The notes under the pieces were generated by a model. It saw only the letters and a program-made list of their open reading frames with translations. It ran no database searches and was not told where the DNA came from. Below are positions 1 through 9,093 of a stretch of 64,000 nt of DNA, in pieces (within the stretch, counting starts at the first letter, position 1; each line of letters starts with the position of its first letter). The DNA is taken from the NCBI RefSeq assembly GCF_018343625.1, contig NZ_JAGYPG010000002.1, positions 849,280 to 913,279 on the forward strand, read 5' to 3'. The translations under genes and the position numbers were made by a program. This DNA comes from Lederbergia citri (GTDB lineage Bacteria; Bacillota; Bacilli; Bacillales; Bacillaceae_C).

Positions 1-873
1 TCCGGCGGAACCCCACCTATCAGCAAGTTGTTCCAATACAAGCAGCTCCCCGTTTGTAGGGCGAATTTGTACTGTATCCCTTCCACATAAAACAGCCACT
101 TTCGTATTGAAGTCCGCTTGTAAAAATGGATATGTACGTTTTTCCCCACAAGATAGACAATCTTTACTTTTGAGTGCACCCGCTTTAAAAGAAACGTATT
201 CATTTTCCCAAAGATCGAATGAAACGAAGGTTTTTCGGACTGCCTCACTATTTCCAGATAAAATTTTCAACGCTTCCGCACTTTGATGTGCTGTAACCAT
301 TTGAACGGTTGGTGCAATAATTCCAACTGTATCACATGTCTGCCCTTGTAATGGCATTTTTTTCAACAAACACTGCAAACAAGGTGTTGATCCTGGAATA
401 ATCGTGAAGGCCATTCCGTAGCTTCCGACACATGAACCGAAAATATAAGGGATATTATACTTATGCGCAAGATCGTTTGATAAAAAGCGTGATTCAAAAT
501 TATCAGTGCCGTCGATAAGCAAGTCGACATCCTCTACGATATTATCTAAAAGAGTACTATCTGCGTGTGCGACGATTGCTTCGATTTCAACTTCATGATT
601 GATTTGCTGCAATCTATTTTTTGCCGCTTCCGCTTTCGGCCATTTATGGATTGCATCTTCTTCTGTAAACAAATGCTGTCGCTGAAGATTGCTCATTTCA
701 ACGTAATCCCGGTCGATAATTGTCAGCTTTTTTATACCAGCTCGAGCAAGTGTCTCTGAAGTATGGGTCCCTAGAGCGCCCACTCCAAGAATAAGAGCAT
801 GCTTTTTGGCAATTTCTTTTTGTCCAGATTCCCCAATTTTCTTAAATAAAATTTGCCGTGAGTATCGATCCAT
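1..873 (-). CDS. moeB: Molybdopterin-synthase adenylyltransferase MoeB (ThiF/E1 family), 3' end cut by window edge
   Basis: It adenylates the C-terminal glycine of MoaD so that sulfur can be loaded for molybdopterin synthesis. Translation from the ATG at 873 (MDRYSRQILF) shows the E1-like nucleotide-binding loop LGVGALGTHT at about residues 29-38, the DGTDNFESR motif, and two zinc-binding CxxC pairs (CLQC and CLSC). The reading frame is open to base 1, so the C-terminus, with the start of a rhodanese-like tail, lies outside the window. ThiF has the same fold, but the gene directly follows moaD, with five bases between them, in a mob/moa cluster, which favours MoeB. Confidence 0.9.
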   Translation of the reverse strand, partial: MDRYSRQILFKKIGESGQKEIAKKHALILGVGALGTHTSETLARAGIKKLTIIDRDYVEMSNLQRQHLFTEEDAIHKWPKAEAAKNRLQQINHEVEIEAIVAHADSTLLDNIVEDVDLLIDGTDNFESRFLSNDLAHKYNIPYIFGSCVGSYGMAFTIIPGSTPCLQCLLKKMPLQGQTCDTVGIIAPTVQMVTAHQSAEALKILSGNSEAVRKTFVSFDLWENEYVSFKAGALKSKDCLSCGEKRTYPFLQADFNTKVAVLCGRDTVQIRPTNGELLVLEQLADRWGSAG

Positions 874-878
874 CCTAA

Positions 879-1112
879 TTAGCCCCCGCTTACCGGAGGA
901 ATGAGTGCAATGACATCCCCAGTGTTAATGACCGTTTCGTCCGTGGCAAATTCTTCATTGATGGCAATCATAATTCCGGCCATGCTACCTAGTTTCGCCT
1001 CAGTCTCTAAATACTCACGAAGATCTTTTACTGTTTTACCGGTAACATCTAAAGCTAGAGAATCACTCCCAGCTTGCTCCTTTAAATGGGCAAACAATAA
1101 AATGCTATTCAA
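879..1112 (-). CDS. moaD: Molybdopterin synthase small subunit MoaD
   Basis: A 77-residue ubiquitin-like sulfur carrier. It ends in PPVSGG, the diglycine tail that MoeB activates and that becomes a thiocarboxylate. It works as a heterotetramer with MoaE, converting cyclic pyranopterin monophosphate to molybdopterin. Length and the C-terminal double glycine are typical of the family. Its start overlaps the end of moaE by eight bases, so the two subunits are probably translationally coupled. Confidence 0.92.
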   Translation of the reverse strand: MNSILLFAHLKEQAGSDSLALDVTGKTVKDLREYLETEAKLGSMAGIMIAINEEFATDETVINTGDVIALIPPVSGG

Positions 1113-1569
1113 TTACATCCGCCTCCTCCGGTTTTCCACCAACATACTCTTTCGTTCCTTGCTGATTACCGATCCACTGCTCTCCATCTTCCCAATGTTC
1201 CTTTTTCCAAATTGGGACAATTTCTTTGATTCTCTCAATAGCATAGCGATTTGCTTCATATGCTTCAGGGCGATGGGGTGAAGAAACTGCGATTGCAACA
1301 GCTATATCGCTTATTTCTAAGCGCCCAATTCTATGTGAAATCGCTGCTTCCACTTCTGGCCAGCGTTCTTTCATTTCCGCTACAATTTGCTCTAGCTTTT
1401 TTAACGCCATCGCTTCATATGCTTCGTATTCCAAATAAAGAGTTTTTCGGCCATGTGTCAGCTCGCGGACAGTTCCGATAAAAGTAGTGACAGCTCCTGC
1501 TTCCCTTCTCACCACTTTCTCGTATATTTCCTCTATCTTGATAGGGTCCCTCGTAATTACACAATTCAA
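1105..1569 (-). CDS. moaE: Molybdopterin synthase catalytic subunit MoaE
   Basis: A 154-residue large subunit of molybdopterin synthase. It shows the family pattern GAVTTFIGTVRE near residue 25, HRIGRLEI in the middle, and PIWKKEHWEDG near residue 120, which holds the conserved active-site lysines. The start is a TTG that shares bases with the TGA stop of mobA (ATTGA), consistent with coupled translation. It acts in the cytoplasm with MoaD. Confidence 0.93.
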   Translation of the reverse strand: MNCVITRDPIKIEEIYEKVVRREAGAVTTFIGTVRELTHGRKTLYLEYEAYEAMALKKLEQIVAEMKERWPEVEAAISHRIGRLEISDIAVAIAVSSPHRPEAYEANRYAIERIKEIVPIWKKEHWEDGEQWIGNQQGTKEYVGGKPEEADVIE

Positions 1570-2150
1570 TGAGTCTCGTTCCCTTCAATTATCTTTTTTG
1601 CTTCTACGTAATCTTCCTTCGTGTTCATATTCCAGAATTCCAATGACTTTCCCATTTCAATATACTCAACATCTATACGATCAAGCAATGATTTTACTGC
1701 TCTTTTACCCTCCTTAAGAGTTGCAATCACTTGGTCCTGAATTCGAGCGTTATATACTGCAAATAGAGGATGGATTTGCCCATCGGCTACTGGAACAACT
1801 GCATCAAGCTTCTTATCGGTCAGTTTTTGTTCGAGTTGCTTCACTAATTTGCTGGAGGCAAACGGCATATCACAGGCAACAACGAAACATGCGCCCTCTT
1901 TTGCAGCTGTTAAGCCTGTTAAAATTCCCGCTAATGGCCCTTCACCTTTATAAGGCTCGAAATCTTCTAAAATTATCGCACCATCATTTATTCTTGAAAG
2001 CTCATCATTCGCAATGACGAAGACTTTTTCTGAAACAGGAGTAAACTCCTCTATCATCCTATCAATTAAACGTTTTCCTGCTATTATCATTAATGCTTTA
2101 TTTTCACCCATACGGCTTGATTTCCCACCAGCTAAAATAATCGTTTTCAC
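1566..2150 (-). CDS. mobA: Molybdenum cofactor guanylyltransferase MobA
   Basis: It transfers GMP from GTP to molybdopterin to make the guanine dinucleotide cofactor. The N-terminal signature LAGGKSSRMGENKAL and the internal CDMPF motif are diagnostic of the MobA nucleotidyltransferase family. I chose the GTG at 2150 because AAGGAGG lies seven bases upstream; an ATG 13 codons earlier has no good ribosome binding site. The protein is 194 residues, the usual length. It is the first gene of the cluster mobA-moaE-moaD-moeB. Confidence 0.9.
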   Translation of the reverse strand: MKTIILAGGKSSRMGENKALMIIAGKRLIDRMIEEFTPVSEKVFVIANDELSRINDGAIILEDFEPYKGEGPLAGILTGLTAAKEGACFVVACDMPFASSKLVKQLEQKLTDKKLDAVVPVADGQIHPLFAVYNARIQDQVIATLKEGKRAVKSLLDRIDVEYIEMGKSLEFWNMNTKEDYVEAKKIIEGNETH

Positions 2151-2224
2151 TCCTTCGCCTCCTTCAAAAATAGATTTACTAATATTCAAATGTCCGATAT
2201 TCTTTAATTATGAGGTGAGTTTCG

Positions 2225-2800
2225 TTGAAATTTAAATGGGTCTTAATATGTATACTTCCTTTCGCCATACTTGGCATAACGATGTGGATCAAAACTGGAA
2301 ATTGGATGTATGCCGGCAAGCTTCCGGCAGCAAATGGAGAAAATGAATACGCCATTATTCTGGGTGCCAAAGTGAATGGAGAGATTCCATCACTTTCGTT
2401 GCGTTATAGGCTCGAAGCCGCTTTAGATTATGCAAAAAAACATCCTGAGGTAAAATTCATTTTATCCGGGGGACAAGGCCCTGATGAAGATATTACTGAA
2501 GCGGAAGCAATGAAACGATATCTCATGGAAAATGGTATTGAGGAAGATCGTTTGATTCTGGAAACAGCATCGACTTCAACCTATGAAAATATTCAATTTT
2601 CTAGGAAATTGCTCCCTGCCTCCGTTAATTCTGTTACGATCGTTACGAGCGATTACCATCTTGCTCGCGCCCGAGAAATTGCTAGACAACTAGATTTAGA
2701 GTCAGATGCAGTGGCAGCTAAAACACCAAAGGTCGTAGAATGGAAATTAACGACTCGTGAGCGTCTAGCACTTTTAAAAACATCGGTCTTTGGAAGGTAA
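2225..2800 (+). CDS. YdcF/SanA-like DUF218 membrane-anchored protein
   Basis: A 191-residue protein with one N-terminal membrane segment (about residues 4-20) followed by a DUF218 domain outside or at the membrane. Typical DUF218 motifs are visible: AIILGAKVNGEIPS, SGGQGPDE, TEAEAMKRYL, STSTYENIQFS and TSDYHLARA. The family (YdcF, SanA, ElyC) is linked to envelope biogenesis, but the substrate is unknown. The start is TTG, five bases after GAGGTGAG. It is divergent from the mob genes and ends in a bidirectional terminator shared with the Uma2 gene. Confidence 0.8.
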   Translation: MKFKWVLICILPFAILGITMWIKTGNWMYAGKLPAANGENEYAIILGAKVNGEIPSLSLRYRLEAALDYAKKHPEVKFILSGGQGPDEDITEAEAMKRYLMENGIEEDRLILETASTSTYENIQFSRKLLPASVNSVTIVTSDYHLARAREIARQLDLESDAVAAKTPKVVEWKLTTRERLALLKTSVFGR

Positions 2801-2802
2801 TT

Positions 2803-2842
2803 AAAAAATCGAGCGTTGGCCTATCACTAACACTCGATTTTT
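2803..2842. terminator. Bidirectional intrinsic terminator
   Basis: A perfect 10 bp inverted repeat (AAAAATCGAG / CTCGATTTTT) has A/T tracts on both sides. It lies between two convergent genes and its right arm runs into the stop codon of the Uma2 gene, so it probably serves both. Confidence 0.85.
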
Positions 2843-3410
2843 ACATGTCAGAAAAAATCTCTTTCAATTCAACACTAAATCCATCTAATAACCCAGATTG
2901 AATTTGCCCTATCTCCGTTTTCATATCATGCTGTTCATACATACCTTCATCATTAAGGGTGTACACTGTAATAGATTGTAGCATTGGATTTACGATCCAG
3001 TATTCTTGCACTCCATAATTCATGTATATATTTAATTTGGTGATTAGATCATGTGATTGATTGGATGGACTAAGGATTTCTATGATAAGATTTGGAACTC
3101 CGATATATCTGGAATCCGTTAATCCATTTTTGTCACAAATAACGCTAAGATCTGGTATCACAATATTTGTTCCATCTATTCTGTTATTTTTCAGTTCAAT
3201 ATCAAACGGTGCCGAAAAAACTTCACAAGATTTCCCTTCTAAAAAACGGTCCAATTGAACTAGAAGCTTTCTAGATATTCGTTGATGTCTTGTCGATGGG
3301 GATGGTGACATATAGATAAATCCATCAATGTATTCCAATAACTCTTCTGTATTCTCGCGGATTTGTAAATATTCATCTAAAGTTACCTGTTTTTTTTGGT
3401 AAAATGCCAT
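2841..3410 (-). CDS. Uma2 family protein (DUF820, PD-(D/E)XK nuclease fold)
   Basis: A 189-residue protein with the Uma2 arrangement: LDEYLQI at the N-terminus, a PDLSVICD segment, IEILSPSN about 20 residues later, and the GVQEYWIVNP block. The Asp and Glu in these blocks match the restriction-endonuclease-like fold. Uma2 proteins are abundant in cyanobacteria and scattered in Bacillaceae, where the biological role is unknown. It stands alone, with no methylase or toxin partner beside it, so a restriction role is not supported by context. Confidence 0.85.
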   Translation of the reverse strand: MAFYQKKQVTLDEYLQIRENTEELLEYIDGFIYMSPSPSTRHQRISRKLLVQLDRFLEGKSCEVFSAPFDIELKNNRIDGTNIVIPDLSVICDKNGLTDSRYIGVPNLIIEILSPSNQSHDLITKLNIYMNYGVQEYWIVNPMLQSITVYTLNDEGMYEQHDMKTEIGQIQSGLLDGFSVELKEIFSDM

Positions 3411-3539
3411 GGTTATCCTCCTCTCTTATTAAAAAAATTATATCATATATTTTTCAAATTTTTAAAAAATGGATTGACAGCTATATTATATAGTGGTAAC
3501 ATCTTCCTTCCGATTATGTTTTTAAAGGGAGGGACGTTC

Positions 3540-4517
3540 TTGATTAAGCTTGAAGGCATAAGTAAATCATTTAAGGTTGCAAAGCGCTCAACTGGACTTG
3601 CAAATTCATTGAAAGCGCTTTTTTATCGTGAGCATACCATTGTTCATGCGCTTAATGATATTTCATTTTCAATTGAACCTGGGGAAATTGTTGGTTACAT
3701 TGGGCCAAACGGCGCAGGGAAATCTACGACGATTAAGGTAATGAGCGGTATTTTAGTACCCGATAGCGGTGGATGCACAATTATGGGGTATACCCCTTGG
3801 AAAGAACGAGTTTCATATGTAAAAAATATCGGAGTTGTTTTCGGTCAGCGGTCTCAGCTTTGGTGGGATGTTCCAGTTGCGGATTCGTTCGAACTTTTAC
3901 GTGATATTTATAAAATTCCGCAGCAAGAATATAAAGCAAATGTTGATTTACTTGTCGAGACACTTGAACTACAAAGCCTTATTTCTACACCTGTAAGACA
4001 ATTGAGCTTGGGACAGCGAATGCGTTGTGAAATTGCGGCTTCTTTATTGCATAGTCCAAGTGTATTGTTTTTAGATGAACCGACCATTGGCCTCGATGCT
4101 CTTTCCAAAATTGCAGTAAGAAATTTTATCAAAACGATCAATAAAGAAAAAGGTGTAACGGTCATACTTACAACCCATGATATGAATGATATTGAGGCGC
4201 TTGCCGATCGAGTGATATTAATCGGAAAAGGTAGTTTACTATACAATGGAAAACTGAATGAGCTGAGGAAAAAGTTTGGAACTAATAAAATGATGACGGT
4301 AGATTATCGAGAAGCATCACAACCTTTTGACATTTACGGAGTAACTGTACTCTCTCAAACTAGCGATAGAGCGGTTTTAAGTGTCGATACGGAGAAAACC
4401 ATGGTTTCAGAGGTCATTTCTACATTATCGAGCATGGTAGAAATCGTGGATCTTTCAATTGATTCGCAGCCAATTGAAGAAATTATTATCCAATTATATA
4501 AGGAGTACCAAATATGA
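3540..4517 (+). CDS. ABC-2 type exporter ATP-binding protein (COG4586-like)
   Basis: A 325-residue ATPase with Walker A GPNGAGKST at about residues 55-63, signature LSLGQRMRCE, Walker B VLFLDEPT and the switch THD. Compared with common ABC ATPases it has a roughly 20-residue insertion before Walker A (TGLANSLKALFYREH), typical of the group paired with DUF990-like permeases. I chose the TTG at 3540 because GGGAGGG lies just upstream and the protein then begins MIKLEGISKSF; longer in-frame starts lack a site. It overlaps the next gene as ATGA, so the three genes form one operon. The exported substrate is unknown. Confidence 0.88.
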   Translation: MIKLEGISKSFKVAKRSTGLANSLKALFYREHTIVHALNDISFSIEPGEIVGYIGPNGAGKSTTIKVMSGILVPDSGGCTIMGYTPWKERVSYVKNIGVVFGQRSQLWWDVPVADSFELLRDIYKIPQQEYKANVDLLVETLELQSLISTPVRQLSLGQRMRCEIAASLLHSPSVLFLDEPTIGLDALSKIAVRNFIKTINKEKGVTVILTTHDMNDIEALADRVILIGKGSLLYNGKLNELRKKFGTNKMMTVDYREASQPFDIYGVTVLSQTSDRAVLSVDTEKTMVSEVISTLSSMVEIVDLSIDSQPIEEIIIQLYKEYQI

Positions 4518-5317
4518 GTGCATATATCTCTGTATTGAAGTTAAGGCTTCTAAACGGTATGCAATATCGAACGGCAGCTCTTGCTGGTGTAGCGACTCAA
4601 TTTTTCTGGGGATTTATGTACATTATGATCTTTGAGGCATTTTACGAACATGCTCTGCAAACTCCGCCGATGTCGTTAAAAGAATTAATTACATACCTCT
4701 GGCTTCAGCAAGCATTTCTTGCCTTCATCATGCTTTGGTTCCGTGATAATGAGTTATTTGATTTAATTACAACTGGAAATATCGCCTATGAGCTTTGTAG
4801 ACCTTGTGGAATCTACGGTTTTTGGTATGCAAAATTGTTGGCTCAACGTCTATCGAGTGCCATTCTTCGCAGCTTTCCAATTCTCATTGTTGCGTTTTTA
4901 TTGCCGCAGCCGTATAAAATGACGTTGCCTGCAGACTTCACTACCTTTCTATTATTTATATCAGCTATCATCCTAGGTTTATTACTGCTAGTAGCCATCT
5001 CCATGTTTATATACATCTCTGTCTTCATCACGATGTCACCAGTAGGCTCTTTACTTATGTTTAGTGTGATCGGAGAGTTTTTCGCCGGACTGACGATTCC
5101 GATACCATTAATGCCAACTTGGATGCAAAATATCGCTTATATGCTCCCATTTCGTTTTACAGCTGATTTCCCGTTTCGAGTTTATTCTGGTCATATACAA
5201 CAAGACGAAGCTTTGATTGGAATTCTATTTCAAATTATATGGCTCGTTATTCTTGTTTTACTCGGAAGATTGGCTTTTCAAAAAGCATTGCAAAGAGTCG
5301 TCGTTCAAGGAGGGTGA
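4514..5317 (+). CDS. ABC-2 type transporter permease (COG4587-like)
   Basis: A 267-residue integral membrane protein with about six hydrophobic segments and no catalytic motif, of the DUF990/ABC-2 permease type. Its ATG overlaps the stop of the ATPase gene by four bases and the second permease begins six bases after its stop. The three proteins probably assemble as one heteromeric exporter. The family is known mainly by position next to COG4586 ATPases; the substrate cannot be told from sequence. Confidence 0.82.
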   Translation: MSAYISVLKLRLLNGMQYRTAALAGVATQFFWGFMYIMIFEAFYEHALQTPPMSLKELITYLWLQQAFLAFIMLWFRDNELFDLITTGNIAYELCRPCGIYGFWYAKLLAQRLSSAILRSFPILIVAFLLPQPYKMTLPADFTTFLLFISAIILGLLLLVAISMFIYISVFITMSPVGSLLMFSVIGEFFAGLTIPIPLMPTWMQNIAYMLPFRFTADFPFRVYSGHIQQDEALIGILFQIIWLVILVLLGRLAFQKALQRVVVQGG

Positions 5318-5322
5318 GACGT

Positions 5323-6105
5323 GTGAGCTTATATTTTAAGTATCTTCATATATTATTTAAGTCGCAAATGCAGTATCGAACATCATTTTGGTTATTATCG
5401 TTCGGACAATTTTTCATTCCTTTATCAGTCTTTGCCGGGTTATATTTCCTCTTTGAACGATTCGGACAAATAAAGGGATGGACATTTTTTGAAGTAGCCT
5501 TATGTTTTGCTGTCATTCATATGGCATTTGCCATTAGTGAGTGTTTCGCGCGAGGATTTGATTCGTTTTCTTCCCTTGTGAGGAATGGAAATTTTGATCG
5601 ATTACTTGTACGACCTAGAGGGACCATCATTCAAGTCATGGGATCACAATTTGAATTTACGAGATTAGGAAGATTGATTCAAAGCGTCATTGTCCTATCG
5701 TGGGCATTAAGCAATCTATCGATTGAATGGAGTTTTGTAAAGGCTTGTATCCTTATTTTGATGATTGTTAGCGGTGTATTTATTTTTACAGGCATCTTCA
5801 TGCTGGCGGCTACTCTCTGTTTTTGGACAATTCAAGGGCTTGAAGTTGTAAATATCTTTACAGATGGCGGAAGAGAAATGGCACAATATCCTTTGAATAT
5901 TTACCATAAATGGGTGACAAAGTTTTTTACGTTCGTCATTCCCTTTGGATGTGTAAACTACTTGCCTTTAATGTATGTGTTAGGGCGAAGCGAGGGCGAG
6001 TCAATTCTCTATATGTTGGCTCCTATTGCTGGGATTGTTTTTATTCTCCCTTGTTTACTAATTTGGCGGTTTGGTGTGAAGCATTACAGGTCGACGGGTT
6101 CGTGA
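5323..6105 (+). CDS. ABC-2 type transporter permease, second subunit (COG3694-like)
   Basis: A 260-residue membrane protein with about six hydrophobic segments and the family-like stretch NGNFDRLLVRPRG near residue 90. The start is GTG at 5323, seven bases after AAGGAGG; longer in-frame versions would run through the upstream gene. It is the last gene of the three-gene exporter operon. Confidence 0.82.
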   Translation: MSLYFKYLHILFKSQMQYRTSFWLLSFGQFFIPLSVFAGLYFLFERFGQIKGWTFFEVALCFAVIHMAFAISECFARGFDSFSSLVRNGNFDRLLVRPRGTIIQVMGSQFEFTRLGRLIQSVIVLSWALSNLSIEWSFVKACILILMIVSGVFIFTGIFMLAATLCFWTIQGLEVVNIFTDGGREMAQYPLNIYHKWVTKFFTFVIPFGCVNYLPLMYVLGRSEGESILYMLAPIAGIVFILPCLLIWRFGVKHYRSTGS

Positions 6106-6187
6106 GTTTATAGCATCAAAGTTACAGATCCGTGACCTTCACCTTGATTTTATGAAAGATTGATTAATTAATGGAGGAGATTTAGAT

Positions 6188-6577
6188 ATGGGGCAAATTA
6201 AAATTTATGGGGTTAAGGACCAGCTAAATCCAATTAAGGAAACCATATCAAGTGTTATTCATTCTTGTATGGTTGATGCACTTGAATATCCTTCCGATAA
6301 GAAATTCCATCGTTTTTTCCCTATGGATAAAAGTGACTTTTATTTTGCAAATGGAAGAACTGAAGCATATACCATAATCGAGATTAGTATGTTTGAAGGT
6401 AGAACGGTTGAAGCAAAAAAACGATTAATAAAGCTACTATTTAAGCGTATTAGTACTGAATTAGAAATATCCCCTCAAGATCTTGAGATTACTATTTTTG
6501 AAACCCCAAAACATAATTGGGGGATAAGGGGATTACCTGGCGACGAGTTAGTATTAAATTACGAGGTAAATGTGTAA
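6188..6577 (+). CDS. Tautomerase family protein
   Basis: A 129-residue protein resembling the two-domain tautomerase family. Blocks seen are KFHRFFPMDKSDFYF, TIIEISMFEGRTVEAKKRL and the C-terminal HNWGIRGLPGDEL. It lacks the proline directly after the initiator methionine that is the catalytic base in classic 4-oxalocrotonate tautomerases (here Met-Gly-Gln), which is usual for this subgroup. It has an upstream GGAGGAG site. The substrate is unknown and it appears monocistronic. Confidence 0.72.
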   Translation: MGQIKIYGVKDQLNPIKETISSVIHSCMVDALEYPSDKKFHRFFPMDKSDFYFANGRTEAYTIIEISMFEGRTVEAKKRLIKLLFKRISTELEISPQDLEITIFETPKHNWGIRGLPGDELVLNYEVNV

Positions 6578-6691
6578 GCTATAGGGCGGTTATTTACTGA
6601 CCTCCTTTTCTAAAAAATATGATGTTCAATTTTAGTAATATATATAAGATGTAGCAAGACGTTGGACATCCTAAAAATAGCTTTAACAGGG

Positions 6692-7363
6692 TTACGCACC
6701 CTTTATCAAGGTTCTGACTTTATACAGCAACCATGTTTTAACGACCGATTCATCCGAACGATGAGACGCCACCTTCTTTAAAAAATAAAAATCGCTAGGT
6801 TCAACTTCCATTTTAGCAATTGGAGATACGGCTTTTTCACTAATCCATTCATTAAATTGAATAGCACCTTTGCTAACATTCGTAAAACTACCCTCTGGCA
6901 ATAAATATATCATTCCTGTTGTCCACGGCTCATTTATGAATGTAGGCTTGGTTAACGAGTAAAAGTGAAAAAAACTATTACCATTTGCTGAAACAGATCC
7001 GTTTCTTATATTTCCAATTATTTTATTTTTATCTAATACCGCATAGAAAATAGGCCACATTGGATCCTTAGTAGCAAAAATTGCCGTCGCCATTTCCCCG
7101 TTATACAATGTTTGTTTACGGGGTTCAAATGCATGTACTTCTTGTTCATTAGAACCATGCAGAACGACTCGTTTATTTTTCGTTACATAATATAGAAATT
7201 TATATTTAGGGATAGCAAGGTTGTACTCGATTAATTTATCAGCTTTTTTACACGAGGTTTCGAATAAATGATTAAACGCTTTTTCCTCATCCATATTAAT
7301 CGATATTTTAGGTAAAGGATAAAATAGAATACGAAAAAGGATATTGATAAGGAGAGTTTTCAA
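6692..7363 (-). CDS. Hypothetical protein, 223 residues
   Basis: I do not recognise this protein. It has a short hydrophobic N-terminus (about residues 3-18) that could be a membrane anchor, then a soluble mixed sequence rich in aromatic residues without cysteine clusters or obvious catalytic motifs. Middle blocks read ATAIFATKDPMWPIFYAVLD and GNSFFHFYSLTKPTF. It precedes a small membrane-protein gene and a GrpB-like gene on other transcripts, which gives no functional clue. Confidence 0.6.
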   Translation of the reverse strand: MKTLLINILFRILFYPLPKISINMDEEKAFNHLFETSCKKADKLIEYNLAIPKYKFLYYVTKNKRVVLHGSNEQEVHAFEPRKQTLYNGEMATAIFATKDPMWPIFYAVLDKNKIIGNIRNGSVSANGNSFFHFYSLTKPTFINEPWTTGMIYLLPEGSFTNVSKGAIQFNEWISEKAVSPIAKMEVEPSDFYFLKKVASHRSDESVVKTWLLYKVRTLIKGA

Positions 7364-7393
7364 CCCAATTCCTCCGACCTACATTTATTTACA

Positions 7394-7597
7394 CTATATT
7401 TTCCCTTCTGTTATCCATCTCCGTATTCTTAAGCTACCAAAAATTGATATTAGCAAAAGAACAACGCTCATTAAGACCCATATAAACAACTCGTTAATTT
7501 CAAGTAATCCTTCCTCATTTTTCACTATAAAAAGAATCAAGCCCACAAACATTAAGTAACAAATAATATTAGGGATAATCCAAATCAATCTTTTCAA
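7394..7597 (-). CDS. Small membrane protein, 67 residues
   Basis: It starts at a TTG preceded by AGGAGGAG, a strong ribosome binding site. The protein has two predicted membrane helices (about residues 4-22 and 33-52) separated by a short acidic loop, and a basic C-terminus (RIRRW). It resembles small cardiolipin-synthase N-terminal-like or DUF-type membrane proteins only in general shape; I assign no function. Confidence 0.6.
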   Translation of the reverse strand: MKRLIWIIPNIICYLMFVGLILFIVKNEEGLLEINELFIWVLMSVVLLLISIFGSLRIRRWITEGKI

Positions 7598-7633
7598 AAA
7601 AACTCCTCCTGAAATTATACGAGAGTTATGGAT

Positions 7634-8143
7634 TTAGATTTCATTGAACCATATCAAAGCACGTTCTTCCATTTCTTTCACAAAGTTTTTTTTTGCCCGG
7701 CTATATTCTCTTGTGTCATCAAATTGTCGTGCCAACTGTTCTTTGAAATTACTATACTTTTCTGCTTCCTGTGGATGAGAACGTAGATAATCACGAAAAA
7801 TTAAATGTCGTTTAATATGTGGATTATCTTGTTGATAAAAGTGAATATGATGAGTTCTATTTTCCTCGCCTTTCCGGAATAATCTTCTTCCCGGAATCCC
7901 CCACTCTCCTGCGACGTTATATCCAAAGGAAGCCATTTGGTCATTAAACGATTCTATCTTTTCTATGTCTTTTACGATACACATCATGTCGATTACAGGT
8001 TTAGCCTTTAAGCCCTTTACCGATGTACTCCCAAAATGCTCGTATTTAATTATTTCGTCGCCAAATATTGATTTTAGGAATTGGACTTCATCTCGAAACA
8101 TTTGAGCCCAATTTTCGCTAAAATCTGAGAGTCGTACTTTCAT
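7634..8143 (-). CDS. GrpB family protein (UPF0157, nucleotidyltransferase-like)
   Basis: A 169-residue protein with the GrpB pattern: WAQMFRDEVQFLKS near the N-terminus, EHFGSTSVKGLKAKPVIDMM (a nucleotidyltransferase-fold core with GS and Asp), and HHIHFYQQDNP followed by HLIFRDYLRSHP. GrpB proteins are related to nucleotidyltransferases; some fuse to CoaE kinase. The actual reaction is not established. It is the usual family length with an ATG start. Confidence 0.85.
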   Translation of the reverse strand: MKVRLSDFSENWAQMFRDEVQFLKSIFGDEIIKYEHFGSTSVKGLKAKPVIDMMCIVKDIEKIESFNDQMASFGYNVAGEWGIPGRRLFRKGEENRTHHIHFYQQDNPHIKRHLIFRDYLRSHPQEAEKYSNFKEQLARQFDDTREYSRAKKNFVKEMEERALIWFNEI

Positions 8144-8246
8144 TTAAATCTCCCCTTTGGAATACCGTTTGCCTTCTTTCTCAATAGCTATTCCTCTTTT
8201 TTTCGTATAGTCCTTCTTTCATTCAGCAAAAAATTATTAATAATGC

Positions 8247-8279
8247 AAAAACCGCTCGGATTATCTAAACTCCGAGCGG
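8247..8279 (-). terminator. Intrinsic terminator
   Basis: A perfect 9 bp stem (CCGCTCGGA / TCCGAGCGG) with a 10-base loop is followed by five T on the minus strand. It sits just downstream of the methyltransferase gene ending at 8296. Confidence 0.9.
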
Positions 8280-8295
8280 CTCCCTAACAAACATC

Positions 8296-9060
8296 TTATA
8301 TTTTTTGACAAACATAAATCATTTGATAACTATCGTTCGTAATCGGCGTTTCGTTCCAATCTTTATAAAGATGTAGAACTTTAAATCCATGAGCTGATAA
8401 CATTCTTTCCATTTCTTTTGGAAATACGTATCGTAAACTGATATTTGTTCTCTTTTCATTTACGATGTCATCGTTACTGTTTTTATATTTCCTAATCGTT
8501 TCGTAACGTTGAATCTGGTTCAGACTGTCATAGTTACTGATTGTATAAACATCAACTTTATTCCTGGTTTCACTGTCGATATACGATTTCCAATACTCCT
8601 CCGAGATCGGCTGCAATAATTCCTCGGTACTCGGAAACCTTGTTCCAAAAATAAAGATCCCTTCATCTTCTAAATGCTTATGGACAGAGGACAGTAGTCC
8701 ATCTTGCTCTTCATTTGTAAGGAAATGTTGAAAAGAGTTCCCGACTGTAAAAATCATTCCACTTTTAACATCTAATTCAAACTTGGTACAATCCTGTTCA
8801 ATCCATTTAATAGGCAGATTCTGTTCAGATGCCTTCTTTTTCGCTTCGTTCAACATGCCAGGATGAATGTCTACTCCGATCAGTTGGTGTCCTTCTTTGG
8901 CTAACGGAATTGTAGCTCTCCCTGTTCCACAAGCCAAATCAATGATTGGACCTTGCTTTTTTGCAGCCCATTTTAATAAGAATGAAATATCTTCATTATA
9001 AGAATCATTTTCCTTATCGTATAAAAATGGATCATTATATTCTTCGGAATTATTTAGCAT
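8296..9060 (-). CDS. Class I SAM-dependent methyltransferase
   Basis: A 254-residue protein with motif I IDLACGTGRATIPLA near residue 40, motif II GVDIHPGML and the post-I acidic loop WIEQDCTKF. These form the SAM-binding Rossmann fold. The acceptor is not evident; the C-terminal half lacks signatures of rRNA, ubiquinone or cyclopropane enzymes. It is followed by its own terminator. A separate GNAT gene starts upstream on the same strand. Confidence 0.82.
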   Translation of the reverse strand: MLNNSEEYNDPFLYDKENDSYNEDISFLLKWAAKKQGPIIDLACGTGRATIPLAKEGHQLIGVDIHPGMLNEAKKKASEQNLPIKWIEQDCTKFELDVKSGMIFTVGNSFQHFLTNEEQDGLLSSVHKHLEDEGIFIFGTRFPSTEELLQPISEEYWKSYIDSETRNKVDVYTISNYDSLNQIQRYETIRKYKNSNDDIVNEKRTNISLRYVFPKEMERMLSAHGFKVLHLYKDWNETPITNDSYQMIYVCQKI

Positions 9061-9093
9061 TTATTTCTCCTGTCTCATTAAATCTTTCATTCT

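Noticed and set aside
2841..3410. Restriction-modification system around the Uma2 gene
   Set aside because: No methylase or specificity gene is adjacent; neighbours are a DUF218 protein and an ABC exporter.
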